This document shows positions 63,086-64,000 of a DNA stretch of 64,000 nt, piece after piece. Origin of the DNA: Aphis gossypii (Eukaryota > Arthropoda > Insecta > Hemiptera > Aphididae); NCBI RefSeq assembly GCF_020184175.1, contig NC_065533.1, positions 17,444,695 through 17,508,694 on the forward strand, in the 5' to 3' direction. The translations under genes and the position numbers were made by a program. Below the pieces are notes generated by a model, which made no database searches, was not told the origin of the DNA, and worked only from the letters and a program-made list of their open reading frames with translations. Within the stretch, counting starts at the first letter, position 1. Every line of letters starts with the position of its first letter.

Positions 63086-63499
63086 TTAAGAGGCCTTTGT
63101 ACCCGCATGTATTGTCTCCGTCTTACACACGTATAACATAGCAAATTTTTGTTCACTAGTTTCAAAAGTATGTTGTTAGTTTTGATATTAGACTGAATTG
63201 ATCTATTATTTAAAGGTGAAATTATTATCTAGGGCCCCATGTAACCTTTAATGATATTATTATTTTTAAGTAAGTCATAACCTTTTTGAAACTACATTTT
63301 TAATTGATCATAACTTAATAATATCAATAAGAGGCTACTTGGAGCTCTAAATAATAATTTTACCTTTAAATTTTATAATAGATCAATTTACTCTAATATT
63401 AAAACTAACAGCATACTTTTGAAATTAGTGAACGGAAATTTGCTATGTAGTACGTGTGCAATACAGAGATAACACATGTGGGTACAACGTCATTTTAAG
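63086..63499. mobile_element. TTAA-flanked near-palindromic foldback element
   Basis: The left arm (about 63091-63290) and right arm (about 63310-63494) are reverse complements along most of their length with scattered mismatches. Examples are TGTACCCGCATGT against TGTACCCACATGT, and CATAGCAAATTT with TTCAAAAGTATG in both arms. The arms meet in a short centre. TTAAG lies immediately outside both ends, so the target duplication is TTAA or TTAAG. No ORF. It is probably a non-autonomous element of a TTAA-targeting (piggyBac-like) group. Transcripts across it would form a long hairpin. Confidence 0.8.
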
Positions 63500-64000
63500 A
63501 ATCTCAATTATATTTTATAGCATGATATTTTATTAAAAGTACTCTTTTAGTATTCCATCATTTCAGTATATTGTTCTATGTACTTGGTATACACATTTTA
63601 ATCAGTAATATTCACTCAATAATAATTGAGTAACCTGCATAAAAGTATACAATTATTGATACCTACAATTAACTATGAATAAAATAAGTTACTTATTCTA
63701 TTTTTTTTATATATATATGAACATATTAACAGGAAAAAATGTCTAAAATAGTGATAATTTGCTTAATTAATCAATAAGTAGTTCATTATTATTACCTATT
63801 ACCTTTAATAATATATCCTCTACAAATCGAAAATAAATCTGAGTATTCTGAACCAAAATTTAGTATGTCTGATAAAAATGTAGTATTTCTTTAAATGATT
63901 TATAAAATAAAACACAAATTATATCATTTTTTTATGTATGAGAATGATAAATATAGAAAAAAAATATTTATTTTTTATATTATTGGAAAAAAGCTTATGA
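63500..64000. other. AT-rich DNA to the window end
   Basis: No feature seen. Confidence 0.4.

Noticed and set aside
1..64000. Search for CRISPR arrays, rRNA, intact tRNA genes and operon-like gene clusters
   Set aside because: None seen. The only tRNA-like promoter belongs to the SINE at 58.4 kb. The window is eukaryotic and gene-poor.

Overview
The window looks like nuclear DNA of an aphid (Hemiptera: Aphididae). This rests on composition and repeats, not on a recognised orthologue. Most of it is very AT-rich, with the GTAGGTAC/TACCTACC words common in aphid introns and intergenic DNA. It also carries a long AT-rich repeat (52.4-53.3 kb) of a type I know from aphid genomes. There is no prokaryotic layout, no rRNA, no intact tRNA and no CRISPR array. 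The coding signal comes as short GC-rich exons with GT-AG boundaries, far apart.

Four CpG-rich islands stand out: about 3.4-6.3 kb, 8.1-15.9 kb, 29.5-32.1 kb and 46.3-47.8 kb. They hold nearly all the promoter-like and coding sequence. The best gene is on the minus strand at 11.3-14.4 kb. Two exons (13817-14362 and 11349-12575) join in phase 0 to give 591 codons of a protein I do not recognise. Its N-terminus has three copies of a CGPVL...LF.PL..KSKE..NL repeat; a poly-Q tract, a W-rich basic block, a short coiled coil and low-complexity tails follow. A second minus-strand coding exon at 29776-30210 starts with ATG, has an upstream leader with a double TCAGT initiator, and ends at a phase-0 junction. 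Three more small minus-strand exons lie at 40-44 kb below the 46-47 kb island. Several of these ATG-bearing exons end in phase 0, so they could be alternative first exons of one long gene. That is inference.

Plus-strand signal is weaker: a promoter/leader region at 3.5-4.6 kb with two good donors, a first-exon candidate at 47.5 kb, two possible internal exons (20.96 and 32.04 kb), two possible terminal exons (58.98 and 62.0 kb), and a 39-codon ORF at 26.56 kb that reads like a small secreted peptide with a polyadenylation signal just after it.

The AT-rich stretches hold mobile-element debris. There is a 368-bp MITE with perfect 38-bp inverted ends (23.6 kb), a GC-rich MITE (51.75 kb), two TTAA-flanked elements (56.1 and 63.1 kb, the latter almost a full palindrome), a tRNA-derived SINE (58.4 kb), a broken LINE ORF 3' end (60.9 kb), and microsatellites around the promoter islands. 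I found no complete, clearly novel multi-gene system. The most interesting items are the three-repeat protein, the phase-0 first-exon pattern, the small secreted-peptide candidate and the foldback elements.
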